From: Saprospiraceae bacterium
Lineage (GTDB): Bacteria; Bacteroidota; Bacteroidia; Chitinophagales; Saprospiraceae
Length of the DNA: 64,000 bases
NCBI GenBank assembly: GCA_016714445.1
Contig: JADJNF010000007.1
Location: 372,001-436,000, forward strand
Reading direction: 5' to 3'
Positions 9,573-19,558 of this stretch are shown one piece after another. The position numbers and the translations under genes are program-made. Within the stretch, counting starts at the first letter, position 1; every line of letters begins with the position of its first letter. The notes below the pieces were generated by a model. The model saw only the letters and a list, made by a program, of their open reading frames with translations, did not search any database and was not told the DNA's origin.

Positions 9573-11546
9573 CTACTCTATCACCACCTTTTTGATAAAT
9601 GTTTTCCCATTGAACTGTATTTTCAACATATAAATGCCCGATGGAAGATGGATATTCATGGTGTCCAAAGAATTACTTTTTTTAGAAGATACCAATACCC
9701 CATGGATAGAATACACTTCCACAACAGATGATTCGTCTAAGCCATCAATATGGAGTATTTGACGGGCTGGATTTGGGTATATCCTAAAATTGTCCAATTT
9801 GTCCTCTGCAGTTTTGGATGGATTTTGCCATGTCTCACCTTTTTTATTTCCCCATAAATATTCGGCCAAATCCGGCATATCAATAAATGGGTTTCTATTG
9901 TTTTGCCAGGAATATACTACATTATTTCTGTTCTTTTCAAAGTCATCCGGCGGATCATTTTTATGCCAATTTAATAAGGTCGCCAGGTCACCAAACTTTC
10001 CTACTTGTCCTTCAGGAAATCCATTGACTACTTCCAGCCCATTGTATCGTACATCGAGAAAAAATATCCCTCTGGCTACATCTCCTTTAAAACTGCCCAA
10101 TGTGCCTGCAGGACCATTGTATTCACCATAAAACTGATTTCCCCTGGAACTGTTTTCAGGCCCATCCACAGCTCTTATACCATGGGCATCTGAATTGGCG
10201 TGTCTTGTTGAATCTGCATTGGTTGGCCAGAATATGTTTCTTCCATCAAAAGTTTCATCTGCTTCGATGCTATTGAAACCACCACGAGAGCGCGGCCAGG
10301 TATGTTCTCTATTCCAGGAGTTAAAATTATCTGACGACAATTGAAGATCAAGTTTTGGACGACCTTTCTCCAGATAGACCAACCAAACCTGATTGCTGTT
10401 TTCAGGATTCTGATCTGCTTCTTTGAGGATATCTATGACATCATTGTACGTTTGGGCACGCACTTTGGTCGGATCTGCGATGATGCTTTGTAATGCATTG
10501 TGAAGATCTACACCTGATTTACCGGACAAAACATCGTAATAATGGATGGGCTGTGTTCCCGTGACTTTATCGTAGGTGGGATTTACAGGTGTTCCAAAAG
10601 CGGCTACTTTAAAATCATTGTCTACAATTCTTATTTCTACATTATTGTTGAGAGCCAAAAACTGTGTCGGCAAAGTGCCCAGAAATATTTTCATGATCTC
10701 ATCCCCTTCATCAAATGTATCGTCTATCAGACTGATCGTGGTACTGACCTTGTTTTGCCCTTTGACTATCTTTAGTAATGTACTTCCTGTAAAATCGTCG
10801 ACATTAAATGAGCCGTTTGACAAAGAAAAATTAATAGGAAGGTCTTCATCTACATTTTGTTCTGTGGTAAAGACAATATCAAATGTTTCTCCTTCATTGT
10901 ACATCTTTTGTGGTATAGCGATCAAAACACCATTGAGAATAACTCCACTGCCATCATTCAACCTCCTGGGTGTGGGCACTCCTGTGAAGTAAGTTCCTTC
11001 GTTGTTGCGCTGAATAGAAGTGGTATTATTTGTATTTCCTTCATTGTATTGCTGGATCAGGGGATTAAATGCTCTGAAAATGGTCAGCATGGCATCTGCA
11101 TCTGCATCATTGGTATCATATAGAAGCACATCTACCAACGTTTGGTCAACATAAGCCAGTGTCCCTTCAGGAAAATTTTCGACATTGGCTTTATAAATAG
11201 CCACTGCATCAGCCCCATTCTGAATTACATTGTTAGGGATAATATATTGAGGAAAAGGAACTACTGTAGTACTTCCAATAAGTAATATCCCATTGATGTC
11301 TGTGACGTATCCATCCAGATCGAGTGCCAGATAGCTGGTATTGCCTCCACTGGCAGAACCATTATAAAAAACAACCACATAACCATCCAAAGGAAAATTG
11401 GGTGTAGCTGATTTTAATTCTAAAAACTCCTTGTCATCAACGCCTGGAGTATCACAATCCAATTCATTGATAACGAGAGCCGGTTGTGAGAAAAGACATA
11501 GAGTAGAAAAAATCAGGTAAAATAATGATAAAATGAAAGGCTTCAT
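9573..11546 (-). CDS. Secreted endonuclease I-family nuclease with lamin-tail and T9SS domains
   Basis: A 657-residue protein. It has a signal peptide (residues 1-20) and a lamin-tail-like domain (~22-165; LVINELDCDTPG, DKEFLELKS). A Calx-beta-like stretch follows (~195-300; YNEGETFDIVFT, DDTFDEGDE). The endonuclease I domain spans ~305-570 with WNREHTWPRSRGG and SDAHGIRAVDG-x-x-NSSRGN; the His in REHTWP is the expected catalytic residue. A type A sorting domain ends the protein (FRIYPNPARQILHIDG to the end). This is a standard Bacteroidota extracellular DNase/RNase used to degrade environmental nucleic acid. It is monocistronic. Confidence 0.93.
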   Translation of the reverse strand: MKPFILSLFYLIFSTLCLFSQPALVINELDCDTPGVDDKEFLELKSATPNFPLDGYVVVFYNGSASGGNTSYLALDLDGYVTDINGILLIGSTTVVPFPQYIIPNNVIQNGADAVAIYKANVENFPEGTLAYVDQTLVDVLLYDTNDADADAMLTIFRAFNPLIQQYNEGNTNNTTSIQRNNEGTYFTGVPTPRRLNDGSGVILNGVLIAIPQKMYNEGETFDIVFTTEQNVDEDLPINFSLSNGSFNVDDFTGSTLLKIVKGQNKVSTTISLIDDTFDEGDEIMKIFLGTLPTQFLALNNNVEIRIVDNDFKVAAFGTPVNPTYDKVTGTQPIHYYDVLSGKSGVDLHNALQSIIADPTKVRAQTYNDVIDILKEADQNPENSNQVWLVYLEKGRPKLDLQLSSDNFNSWNREHTWPRSRGGFNSIEADETFDGRNIFWPTNADSTRHANSDAHGIRAVDGPENSSRGNQFYGEYNGPAGTLGSFKGDVARGIFFLDVRYNGLEVVNGFPEGQVGKFGDLATLLNWHKNDPPDDFEKNRNNVVYSWQNNRNPFIDMPDLAEYLWGNKKGETWQNPSKTAEDKLDNFRIYPNPARQILHIDGLDESSVVEVYSIHGVLVSSKKSNSLDTMNIHLPSGIYMLKIQFNGKTFIKKVVIE

Positions 11547-11931
11547 GGAAGGGGTTTAATGTAAAAATAAGAGAGGACAAAGATAGGTTAAAAAGTTGGA
11601 AAATACTTCAAACTATCCAATGGATCAGTCGGAACTGTTGCTAAATTTTGAATCGTCACTTCCCTAAGCATCTGACTAAAGAAGGATAAAATTAGGTTAA
11701 GTTTTAAGTTGGGAAGCATTAAAACAACATCTTTGTTTCTTTAACTTATTCCTGCTTAAAAGTCATTTTTGCAAAAATGGGATATGATTTATAATTCTTG
11801 TGCACATGACTTTGTAAGTAGCTAAGAAAACTGAATTTAAAAAGGGGGCATCTTTGACAGAATACCCCCTTTAAAAAGCTTAAAATACCACTTTATAATT
11901 TACTGTAATTTATGTTTTTTTGTTTGCATTG
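11547..11931. other. Intergenic region with one copy of a 30-bp repeat
   Basis: No gene is supported in this 385-bp gap between two minus-strand genes. It carries a 30-bp segment (11699-11728) that recurs at 45565-45594 in inverted orientation. The first part should hold the promoter of the endonuclease gene. Confidence 0.6.
11699..11728 (+). repeat. 30-bp dispersed repeat, copy 1
   Basis: This matches the reverse complement of 45565-45594 at 29 of 30 positions. The core reads TGGGAAGCATTAAAACAAC. Sequence beyond position 11728 keeps only weak similarity. Both copies are intergenic. Confidence 0.8.
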
Positions 11932-12459
11932 TTATAGGGCAAGACGTAAACCAACTCCTCCCCAATTTCCGCTAAAACCTTCATAATTACCAAACTCATA
12001 CGAAGGCTGCCAATCCAAAGAAACATTAATAGGAATGCCGGGAAATTTATAATCCAGACCTAATACACCATCAATGCCTACACTGGTACCTCCATCATAA
12101 AATGCAGGTTTATAAAATCCTACGTGTGCACCGGGACCTATATACCACTTCAATGATCCGCTTTCTGATAGATTGTGGTGATACTCATATAATGCCGTAA
12201 TACGCGTACCTCTATCCCAAAAATACCCTATGGCTTCAAAAGCAGCATTTGACCTTACAAAAGTTTTCAGGGTTACACCAGTTGGGTAAAACTTTACTCC
12301 AATGGCTGTTTTATAATTACTTCCGTTTGCTTGTGCAAAGCCGTCATGGCTAAAAAATACACTTAAGATAAATGTCAAAAAGATGGTATTTATACATATT
12401 GGAAAGTAGCGTTTCTTATTGCCGTGCATGATAATTGTGTTCAATGGTTGGTGTTTCAT
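11932..12459 (-). CDS. Outer-membrane beta-barrel-like protein
   Basis: About 175 residues with an N-terminal signal (IFLTFILSVFFSHDGFAQ). The start may be the ATG at 12459 or the one at 12429, which gives a more typical 33-residue signal. The mature part is made of short alternating strands (KTAIGVKFYPTGVTLKTF, RITALYEYHHNL, WYIGPGAHVGFY, GIDGVLGLDYKF, INVSLDWQPSYEF) and ends in GVGLRLAL, a strand with a terminal hydrophobic residue. These are the marks of a small 8-strand outer-membrane barrel. The function is not predictable. Confidence 0.7.
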   Translation of the reverse strand: MKHQPLNTIIMHGNKKRYFPICINTIFLTFILSVFFSHDGFAQANGSNYKTAIGVKFYPTGVTLKTFVRSNAAFEAIGYFWDRGTRITALYEYHHNLSESGSLKWYIGPGAHVGFYKPAFYDGGTSVGIDGVLGLDYKFPGIPINVSLDWQPSYEFGNYEGFSGNWGGVGLRLAL

Positions 12460-12889
12460 GTTATTTGATTTTTACTTATATTTTCAATAAAATTATTGAT
12501 ACACAAAGATCGTTTGTGAAAAAATCAAAATGTTACACAATTCTATATTTTTGTTTCATAAATCAATGATCGGGTTATCGTCAACCTGTGATCGGGTGAT
12601 CGGTGATCGATGATCTGAATGGCTTTTTAACTTTGCTACCTTTGTGTCTTATCGTCTTTGTGGCAAAATTATTTGGTGATCGTTGATCGTTTTACTTTTT
12701 AATCTTTGTGGTTTATTTGAGCCTTTCTGACTTTGTGGCGAAATTATTTGGTGATCGAGTATTCGGTGATTGGTAATCAGAATGTTTTTTAATCTTTGAA
12801 TAGTATCAGATGTCTGGAAAAATAGCATATAATTTTTTGGCACTTTTTATGCAAGACAAAGGTATGCAGTCATCATATACTTCTATTTC
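12460..12889. repeat. GATC-rich degenerate repeat tract
   Basis: There is no credible gene here. 12567-12616 is dense in TGATCGG units. A 27-bp segment beginning CTTTGTGGC and ending TTTGGTGATCG occurs at 12656-12682 and again at 12731-12757 with one mismatch, a 75-bp period. TTTTTAATCTTTG follows each copy, at 12696-12708 and 12786-12798. The 64-residue open frame antisense to this tract is an artefact of the repeat. Confidence 0.75.
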
Positions 12890-13858
12890 ATGATCAATCA
12901 GGATACTTCACGTCTATCAAGGCTTACTGCCATTCTCACCATGCTGATGGCCAGATCAATGATTTCGGCCAATGAAATAGCAGACAAATTTGATATGAGT
13001 TTACGCACTGTTTACAGAGATATAAGGGCCCTGGAGGATGCAGGTGTTCCTATTGTACATGAACCGGGTTCATATTATTCATTGGCACAGGGTTACAAAT
13101 TGCCTCCGGTGATGTTTACCAGAGATGAAGCTGCTGCTTTTCTGACTGCAGAAAAATTTATGCAAACCATGGCTGATCCACATACTTCCAATGCCTTTTA
13201 TTCTGCTGTTCAAAAAATTAAATCGGTTTTGCGAAAAGCGGATAAAACGTACTTGGATAGTCTCGATCAACATATCGCCGTGCTTCAAAATCCATTTCTT
13301 CCCGTCAAGGCAGAAGATTTAAAATTTCTCCCACAAATCATGAAGGGAATTGCAGATCAAAAGGTAATGTCTCTAACCTACGAAGCCGTTCACAGTAAAA
13401 CTAAGTCTACCAGAAATATCGAACCCATTGGTATTTATTTTGCCTCGTCCAGGTGGTATCTCATAGGTTATTGCCAACTTAAAAACGATTACAGACAGTT
13501 TAGAATTGACAAGATCATATCGCTCCATCTTATTGAGGAAAGCTTTACCCGCACACATCCAAGTCTGAAACAATATCTTAAAATGACAGAAGTGGAAGAA
13601 AAAACCCTCCATGAAATCATCATAAAGGTGAAAAAAGAAGATGTTTGGCGCATGGGAGAACAAAAATATTACATGGGTTTTGTAGAAGAACGGTTTGAAA
13701 ATGAAGATGTTATTTTAACCTTTATGAGCCCTTCCCAAGAAGGATTTGCCAAAGCTTACTACATGTACGGAGAATATTCAGAAATCATATCTCCTCTATC
13801 GCTAAAAACAATGATCATAGAAACCGGAGAGAAAATTCTAAAAAAAATCAAACTTTAA
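12890..13858 (+). CDS. YafY-type HTH/WYL-domain transcriptional regulator
   Basis: A 322-residue protein. Residues ~8-60 are a DeoR-like helix-turn-helix (ISANEIADKFDMSLRTVYRD). Residues ~140-310 hold a WYL domain (SSRWYLIGYCQ, YRQFRIDKI) and its C-terminal extension. WYL proteins bind a nucleotide or nucleic-acid ligand and act as repressors or activators, often of DNA-damage or defence genes but also of ordinary metabolic genes. It sits 64 bp upstream of an AHSA1-like gene on the same strand. HTH-plus-AHSA1 pairs are common, and the AHSA1-like gene is its probable target. Confidence 0.9.
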   Translation: MINQDTSRLSRLTAILTMLMARSMISANEIADKFDMSLRTVYRDIRALEDAGVPIVHEPGSYYSLAQGYKLPPVMFTRDEAAAFLTAEKFMQTMADPHTSNAFYSAVQKIKSVLRKADKTYLDSLDQHIAVLQNPFLPVKAEDLKFLPQIMKGIADQKVMSLTYEAVHSKTKSTRNIEPIGIYFASSRWYLIGYCQLKNDYRQFRIDKIISLHLIEESFTRTHPSLKQYLKMTEVEEKTLHEIIIKVKKEDVWRMGEQKYYMGFVEERFENEDVILTFMSPSQEGFAKAYYMYGEYSEIISPLSLKTMIIETGEKILKKIKL

Positions 13859-13894
13859 AAATTTCAGTGACATACCTTTGTCAGTAGCCGCTGC

Positions 13895-13902
13895 TATCTT
13901 TG
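13895..13902 (+). promoter_or_regulatory. Candidate -7 box TATCTTTG
   Basis: This matches TANNTTTG 20 bp before the AHSA1-like ATG. A second match, TACCTTTG, lies at 13873-13880. Together they suggest that the gene has its own promoter as well as read-through from the WYL gene. Confidence 0.45.
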
Positions 13903-13922
13903 TATCCAAAATAATAATAGTG

Positions 13923-14354
13923 ATGCAAAATCAATTTAAAACACAATTCAAAACGATCGTAAAATCCCCCTTATCCAAGGTTTGGGATGCACTCACAAAT
14001 CCGACATTGGTAAAAGAGTATTTGTTCGGTTCACAACTTGTCACGAACTGGATCCCAGGTCATCCTATCATTTTCAAAGGCGAGTGGGAAGGTACACCAT
14101 ATGAAGATAAAGGTACTGTCATTGAATATTTTCACGAACAAAATCTGGCGTATTCATATTTTAGTAATTGGAGCGGCAAAGAAGATATGCCTGAAAATTA
14201 TCTTTTGGTAACTTATGAAGTGACAGAAATTCCTGAAGGCACAGAACTGACCATAACACAAACCAACTATGACGAAGATAAAGCAGCTCACTCATTAAAA
14301 AGCTGGGAATCAATCATGGATGGCATGAAAACCATGTTGACAAACCAGAAATAA
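13923..14354 (+). CDS. AHSA1/SRPBCC-domain protein
   Basis: The ATG at 13923 begins MQNQFKTQFKTIVKSPLSKVW; the frame extends upstream only to a weak start at 13878. About 143 residues form one START-like (SRPBCC) domain: VWDALTNPTLVKEYLFG, GTVIEYF, LTITQTNYDEDKAAHSLKSWE. This is the activator-of-Hsp90-ATPase-like family, a small hydrophobic-ligand fold widespread in Bacteroidota. No ligand can be named. It directly follows the WYL regulator. Confidence 0.85.
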   Translation: MQNQFKTQFKTIVKSPLSKVWDALTNPTLVKEYLFGSQLVTNWIPGHPIIFKGEWEGTPYEDKGTVIEYFHEQNLAYSYFSNWSGKEDMPENYLLVTYEVTEIPEGTELTITQTNYDEDKAAHSLKSWESIMDGMKTMLTNQK

Positions 14355-14588
14355 GGTCTCTACAAGTGGATTGGTCTGATGCAAGTCCATAATATTAAGA
14401 TTTAACCTTTTGTCTGAGTCATGTACAAATGATGTACTGCCAGCAAATATAAAGCTTTTATATTTTGTCGGAATATTCCTGCCTGTGGTCGGAAAAATTC
14501 TTCACCTGTATTTTTATGGTTAACTTTGTCTTTTTTTAAGGAACCATTTCCTTAGCTACATTTATTATTGCCATGTTGACACATAACT

Positions 14589-14596
14589 TATCTTTG
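14589..14596 (+). promoter_or_regulatory. Candidate -7 box TATCTTTG
   Basis: This matches TANNTTTG 30 bp before the ATG of the 76-residue protein. The short distance implies a short leader. Confidence 0.45.
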
Positions 14597-14626
14597 ATTA
14601 TTATTCGGATATAAATTATTTCCAAT

Positions 14627-14857
14627 ATGACGCCTATCATAGAAATATTTCAAACCAATGTCGATTCAGAAAGTATAGCCCAAACCATACTCACTGAAAT
14701 AAATAACCTTTTTCCGGAACTGGTGGTAAATTTTGATTTGGAAGATTGTGATCGTATCCTCAGACTGGTCACTCCGTCTTATGATTATGTGCCGAAGGTA
14801 TCTGCTATCCTCGTTGACTCCGGCTATCTATGTGAAGTGTTGCCGGATGATATTTGA
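14627..14857 (+). CDS. Small conserved hypothetical protein, ferredoxin-like fold suspected
   Basis: 76 residues, no signal peptide. The strand-helix-strand order (IIEIFQTNV, ESIAQTILTEINNLF, LVVNFDLEDCDRILRL, YVPKVSAILVDSGYLCEVL) resembles heavy-metal-associated-like or ACT-like small domains seen as single-domain proteins in Bacteroidota. The metal CxxC is absent; Cys at DLEDCDRIL and YLCEV are the only cysteines. I do not recognise a function. It is flanked by regulators on either side without operon spacing. Confidence 0.6.
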   Translation: MTPIIEIFQTNVDSESIAQTILTEINNLFPELVVNFDLEDCDRILRLVTPSYDYVPKVSAILVDSGYLCEVLPDDI

Positions 14858-15158
14858 TTTAAATGCTATTTTCGGATAAAAACTATATCTTTCCTTTTAT
14901 GAAATACGAGAAACGGCCATTTTAATTTTTAAGATGATTTGGTTGTTCTGAATTGGCTGATTGTAATTTGCATTTCCAAAAAATACTATCATAATATAAT
15001 GTCCAACATGGTATTGTCCAAATCCACACTGCTAATAGAAATTATTTATAAAATATTTGAATGTAAAAATGCTTTGCAAATCAATAAATTTTCAAAATTA
15101 TTAGAATAATAACATTTAGAAATATATTTTTACCGTCGAAACAAATCACACCAACTAA
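14858..15158. other. Intergenic, no feature recognised
   Basis: An AT-rich 301-bp gap before the LytTR response regulator. It must hold that gene's promoter. I see no clear TANNTTTG box, hairpin or open frame. Confidence 0.5.
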
Positions 15159-15893
15159 ATGATTCGCACCGTCATTTTAGAAGATGAAATACCTTCGCAG
15201 CAATTATTATCCACCATTGTCAATGAATACTGTCCTTATCTGCAATTGGTAGGTATGGCAGATAGTGTAGAAAAAGGGCTCATGACAATAAAAGAAACAC
15301 AACCGGACCTTGTTTTTTTGGATATCCATATAGGTCATCAAACCGGATTTGACTTATTGGATAGATTAGAGCACAAAAACTTTAAAGTAATCATTACTAC
15401 AGCGCATGATGAATATGCGCTAAAAGCATTTGGGTATGAAGTCGTGGATTATCTTTTGAAGCCTTATAGTCCAAAACAAGTTATTAAGGCAGTAGATAAA
15501 GTAAATAAATTACATTTTCTGACCAAGGCAAATAAATATTTAGAAGATAACAACGTTAAAGCTTCTCCAAAACGTATTCATCTCAATACTCAAGAAGGTA
15601 TACTGATTTTAAATGTATCCGAAATCATTTCATGTGAAGCAGATGGAGCTTATTGCAAAATAAATACATCTTATGGTGCCAAAATCTTCGTAAGCAAACC
15701 ATTGATTGAAATTGAAAATTACTTAAATGATGATAATTTTACACGTGCACATACGAGTCATCTTGTCAATATTGACCATATCAGGAAGTTTCTTAAGGAA
15801 GATGGTGGATTGCTAGTGATGAGTGATGGTTCTAAGATACCTGTGAGCAGGAGGAGGAAGCAAGAATTTTTAGAGAGGATCCGATTTAGGTAA
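15159..15893 (+). CDS. LytTR-family response regulator
   Basis: 244 residues. The receiver domain (1-120) has the acidic pocket at Glu8-Asp9, phospho-acceptor Asp55 in VFLDIH, and Lys in YLLKPYS. The LytTR DNA-binding domain (~140-244) shows IISCEADGAYCKI, FTRAHTSHLVNI and SDGSKIPVSRRRKQ. It is paired with the LytS-type kinase that follows 185 bp downstream, so the two form a two-component system. Because the kinase frame is broken, the pair's integrity is uncertain. Confidence 0.93.
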   Translation: MIRTVILEDEIPSQQLLSTIVNEYCPYLQLVGMADSVEKGLMTIKETQPDLVFLDIHIGHQTGFDLLDRLEHKNFKVIITTAHDEYALKAFGYEVVDYLLKPYSPKQVIKAVDKVNKLHFLTKANKYLEDNNVKASPKRIHLNTQEGILILNVSEIISCEADGAYCKINTSYGAKIFVSKPLIEIENYLNDDNFTRAHTSHLVNIDHIRKFLKEDGGLLVMSDGSKIPVSRRRKQEFLERIRFR

Positions 15894-16078
15894 ATAATCG
15901 ACCGAGTAGAAAGAAAATTAATTACCTAAATTTAAAATCTACAAATTGGAATTTGTACCTATATATCTTTGCTTGACTTTTCGTTTGCGAAAGTTACTTG
16001 TTAAAAGAAAAATATATGGCTTACTCAATAAAGTCTCAGATACTAACAAAATAAAATAATTTTAATTTAAATGCTATA

Positions 16079-18936
16079 ATGGTGTATAGAAACATAACGG
16101 TTAAAATTATTTTTTTATTGATATTGCACTGCAACTTATTCTCTCAACAAAACCTAAAACTTTTAGGAAGAAGTGAGAATTTTGCTGCTTCAGAGATCAA
16201 TGATGAAATTTGGATTGCAACATTAAATAAAGGCTACAATAGATACCGTGGTGTAGATACCAAACATTATTTGCTAAATGATAAGAAATCAGGACTAAAG
16301 GGTACTTACATCAGTAGTTCCCTTCATAAAGATAAAAAAGAAAGCTTTGGACATCGACTAAAGAGAATCTTTGTTTTTTTGACCAAAGTACTGATAAGTT
16401 TACTTGTTTTCAAGCAGTCTGGGAAAAAGGTATCTTAAATGACGAATACCATATTTTAGGTTATGATTCTATAGGTAATTCTTTAATTTTTCTTGTCAAT
16501 GATTCTATATTTAATTATGACATTTCTAAAAACAAAGTCACTCTTAATTATGGCAGGACGAATGGTAATTCTTTTTACTTCTCCCAAGATACAATTATAG
16601 GTACGCAATTTATAAAAGGAACTAGTTTAGAACTATGGATACGAGATGGTAAAAATTACAAAAAAAAGATCTGCGATTTTTCAGAAAATCAAATATTAAG
16701 TAAAAGGAAAGTTTTTAATGTATTGAAGTCAGAAAATCAATGGTGGTTGTTTACGGATGATGGATTGATCAAATTTGATTTCGCTAATGTTATGAATAAT
16801 AAGTTATTCAAATACAGCCAATCATCAAAAGATGTTATGTATTTAGGTGTTAATTTCAAAGAATTTATTTTTATAACATCTGATCACTATGGAGTTCTTA
16901 TTTTTGATACTAAATCACAAAAATTTATTAGAAGAAAACCTTTTGAAAGTCTTGGATTGCATTATATTTTCTGTGATCGCCATAATAGGCTTTGGCTGAC
17001 GAATATTTATAGAGACATTGAAATATATACAATACAACAATTTCTTTCAAATTCAAATGATACATTAAATGGTTTTACATCAAACCAGGTCGAGATTAAG
17101 GATGACATTAAGGTTTTTATTAGTCAAAACAAAGGCCTTCTGATAAAGAAAGATGGCGAAACCAGACTCTTGGAATTAGAAACAAAAAAACTACCAATCA
17201 AATCAATATATAAAGCAAAAATAATTGATGACAATAATATACTTTTATGTGATCTGTTTAATATTTATCACTATAATTGGACCATAAAAAAAATAAGAAA
17301 AATTTCTTTACCAAACATTAGACAAATTGAAGATTTAAATTCGTTTAGAGACACGTTATATATCCTTAGCAATAATACTTTACACCGTTTTCTATGGCCG
17401 TCACTTATTAAAATAAATTCTGATATATTTAATAAATATGATTATCGTTTTGATCATTTATGCAATGTAACTGATGACATGATTACATTGTGCCATGGCG
17501 ATGAATATGTTAGATTCTCTTCATTTTCGAATGTTAGTGTATTCATAGATAGTTATATTTATAATTCTGTTTATGAGCCATATGGACAAGAACATTATCT
17601 AGCCACACAAAATGGATTGTTTTTACTAATAGAAACGCATAATGTTAAATCGTTAACTGACTTTTCACCCATTTTAAAGGATAATCCAGTAGAACAAATC
17701 GCTCAATCCAAGAACTTTGTTTATTTTGTTGCAAATAATTTAATATGTCGCCATCATAAAAAAACAGAAAGGATAGACATCTTTGATCAATACGTATTTG
17801 AAACTACCCCCATTTTTGGCATTGATTCAGATAAACTAACAATTGCAGGGGAGCAGATAATGGAAATACCGCTTTCTGACGCATTTGTTTCCAAGAATAA
17901 ATACAAACTTCTCTTAGACTATGTTTTGGTAAATAATAATAAAACACATTTAGAAAATTTAAATGATCTTAAACATAATGAAAATTCGCTTAAATGGAGA
18001 TTTTATATTCCAGATTACCTTCATTCAAATGTTAATAAAATAGGATATCGGGTAATACCAGCATTAGATACTTCGTGGATTTTTATAAATAATCATCGAG
18101 AGATAGAACTGTCCAATTTAGCACCTAATAAATATACTATTCAAATAAAAGCGTTTTTTGCTAACGGGCAGATTTCTGATATTAGAGACTATTCATTTAC
18201 CATTTTGAACCCTTGGTACAAAACATGGTATTTTCTATTGTTAGCTTTAACTACAACTATAATCTTTGGTTTTATTCTCTCCAAGAAATATATTCAATCT
18301 ATCCATCAAAAACACGCCATTGAAAAACAAATTACCGATTTACAAAGATCAGCCCTCCAAGCACAAATGAATCCTCACTTTATCTTCAATTGTCTGAATT
18401 CTATTCAGAACTACATTATGCGTAATGATAAGGATATCGCCATGGAATATCTTACGAAGTTTGCAAGATTGATCAGGCAATATCTCAATGCAAGCAATAC
18501 AGACCTGGTCACGCTGGATGATGAAATATCCATGCTGACCAATTATCTGCATCTTGAACAAATGCGCTTCAATCAGTCCTTTGAGTACCACTTTCAGGTA
18601 GATAAAAATTTAGATCCTACCGAGATTACACTTCCACCTCTGCTGATCCAGCCATTTGTAGAAAATGCCATTCTCCACGGCATGACAAGTATCACAAATG
18701 GTGGGCAAATCAACATCGACATCAGTAAAAAAGAAAATCAACTTCAGATCACCATCAAAGACAATGGCAAAGGATTTGATAAAAACAAAAACACCGGGAT
18801 GCGCAGATCATTGGGTATCTCCATCACTCAGAAGCGACTACAATATATCAACGATCACGCAGAAGGAAACTACGCCATCTCTACCACATCTTATGAAAGT
18901 GGCACAGAGATTAATATTACGGTCAAACTTACATGA
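16079..18936 (+). pseudogene. LytS-type sensor histidine kinase with N-terminal propeller, frame broken near 16340
   Basis: Two frames together encode one kinase of ~950 residues. Frame 1 (from ATG 16079, signal peptide at residues 5-22) runs to HKDKK at about 16339. The continuation KLWTSTKENLCFFD is read one base out of phase, so one base is missing next to an A6 run at 16334-16339; restoring a G gives KDKKGKLW. The downstream frame is open to 18936. Domains in order: signal peptide, propeller repeats, Y_Y_Y-like strand region (~17990-18210), one membrane helix (18226-18285), His-kinase with NPHFIFN phospho-acceptor at ~18366-18390, and HATPase (NAILHGM, DNGKGFD). It may be a true mutation or an assembly error. 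Confidence 0.85.
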
Positions 18937-19036
18937 TCACAGATCACAAGATCCCTCAATCCTCCCGCCGCCTACACCTGATTTTCTACCACGTATTAAC
19001 TACCTGCGACCGCATGTAAACTGACACAATACACAA

Positions 19037-19345
19037 ATGTTGCAGCATATATCTTTACACTATAAATGTAAGATATTGAATGCGATACTTTGGGATGGTA
19101 ACAAACAACTTCATGGATTCATAGAATTCACAGAAAATGAGTTGGTATTCAGGCTGAAAGACTTTTCTGATACGAGCCTTCATTTAGAGATAGCATATTT
19201 GGATATTGTACATGTGCGCAACCATAAGATGTATGGGATATCGCATGAAGGCATCGAAATAGTTTCCAAAGATGGTAAGCGGGATGTTTTTGTGGTGGAG
19301 GGTGTGGAGATCGTAAAGCAAAATTTAAATAGAAAAATGGCATAG
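19037..19345 (+). CDS. Small hypothetical protein, GRAM/PH-like
   Basis: 102 residues, no signal peptide. The strand-rich pattern (CKILNAILWDGNKQLHGFIE, ELVFRLKDF, LHLEIAYLDIVHVRNHKMYG, GIEIVSKDGKRDVFVV) resembles a bacterial PH/GRAM-like domain. These are small cytoplasmic proteins of unknown role. It lies 100 bp after the kinase gene and may be read through from it. No function is claimed. Confidence 0.6.
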   Translation: MLQHISLHYKCKILNAILWDGNKQLHGFIEFTENELVFRLKDFSDTSLHLEIAYLDIVHVRNHKMYGISHEGIEIVSKDGKRDVFVVEGVEIVKQNLNRKMA

Positions 19346-19393
19346 TTCATATGTTGACACAAATAAAATGGCAAAAATAAAATGAGTGTGGGT

Positions 19394-19441
19394 GTATAAC
19401 AAAAGTTATACTGTGGAACAAATAGGCCCGCATTACCTTTG
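19394..19441 (+). promoter_or_regulatory. Promoter with palindromic operator in the -33 region
   Basis: A perfect inverted repeat GTATAAC-AAAA-GTTATAC (19394-19411) is followed after exactly 22 bp by TACCTTTG (19434-19441), a TANNTTTG -7 box. The gene at 19559 starts 117 bp downstream. The same palindrome, 22-bp spacing and -7 box occur on the minus strand at 45825-45872. Confidence 0.65.
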
Positions 19442-19558
19442 CCACGAAAGTGGAGATTTGGATTGGGAATAAACAAGTTAGGTTCAAGATAATTTTGTAA
19501 TAGATGTATCAGATAATGCAAGGCTTAATTCAAAATATAATAGAATAAAATATTAAAT

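Noticed and set aside
12560..12800. Possible CRISPR-like array
   Set aside because: Units are degenerate, only two match well, and there are no equal-length spacers or cas genes.
16079..16438. Separate 119-residue protein
   Set aside because: Its end is an out-of-frame read of the kinase propeller; the correct frame continues across it.
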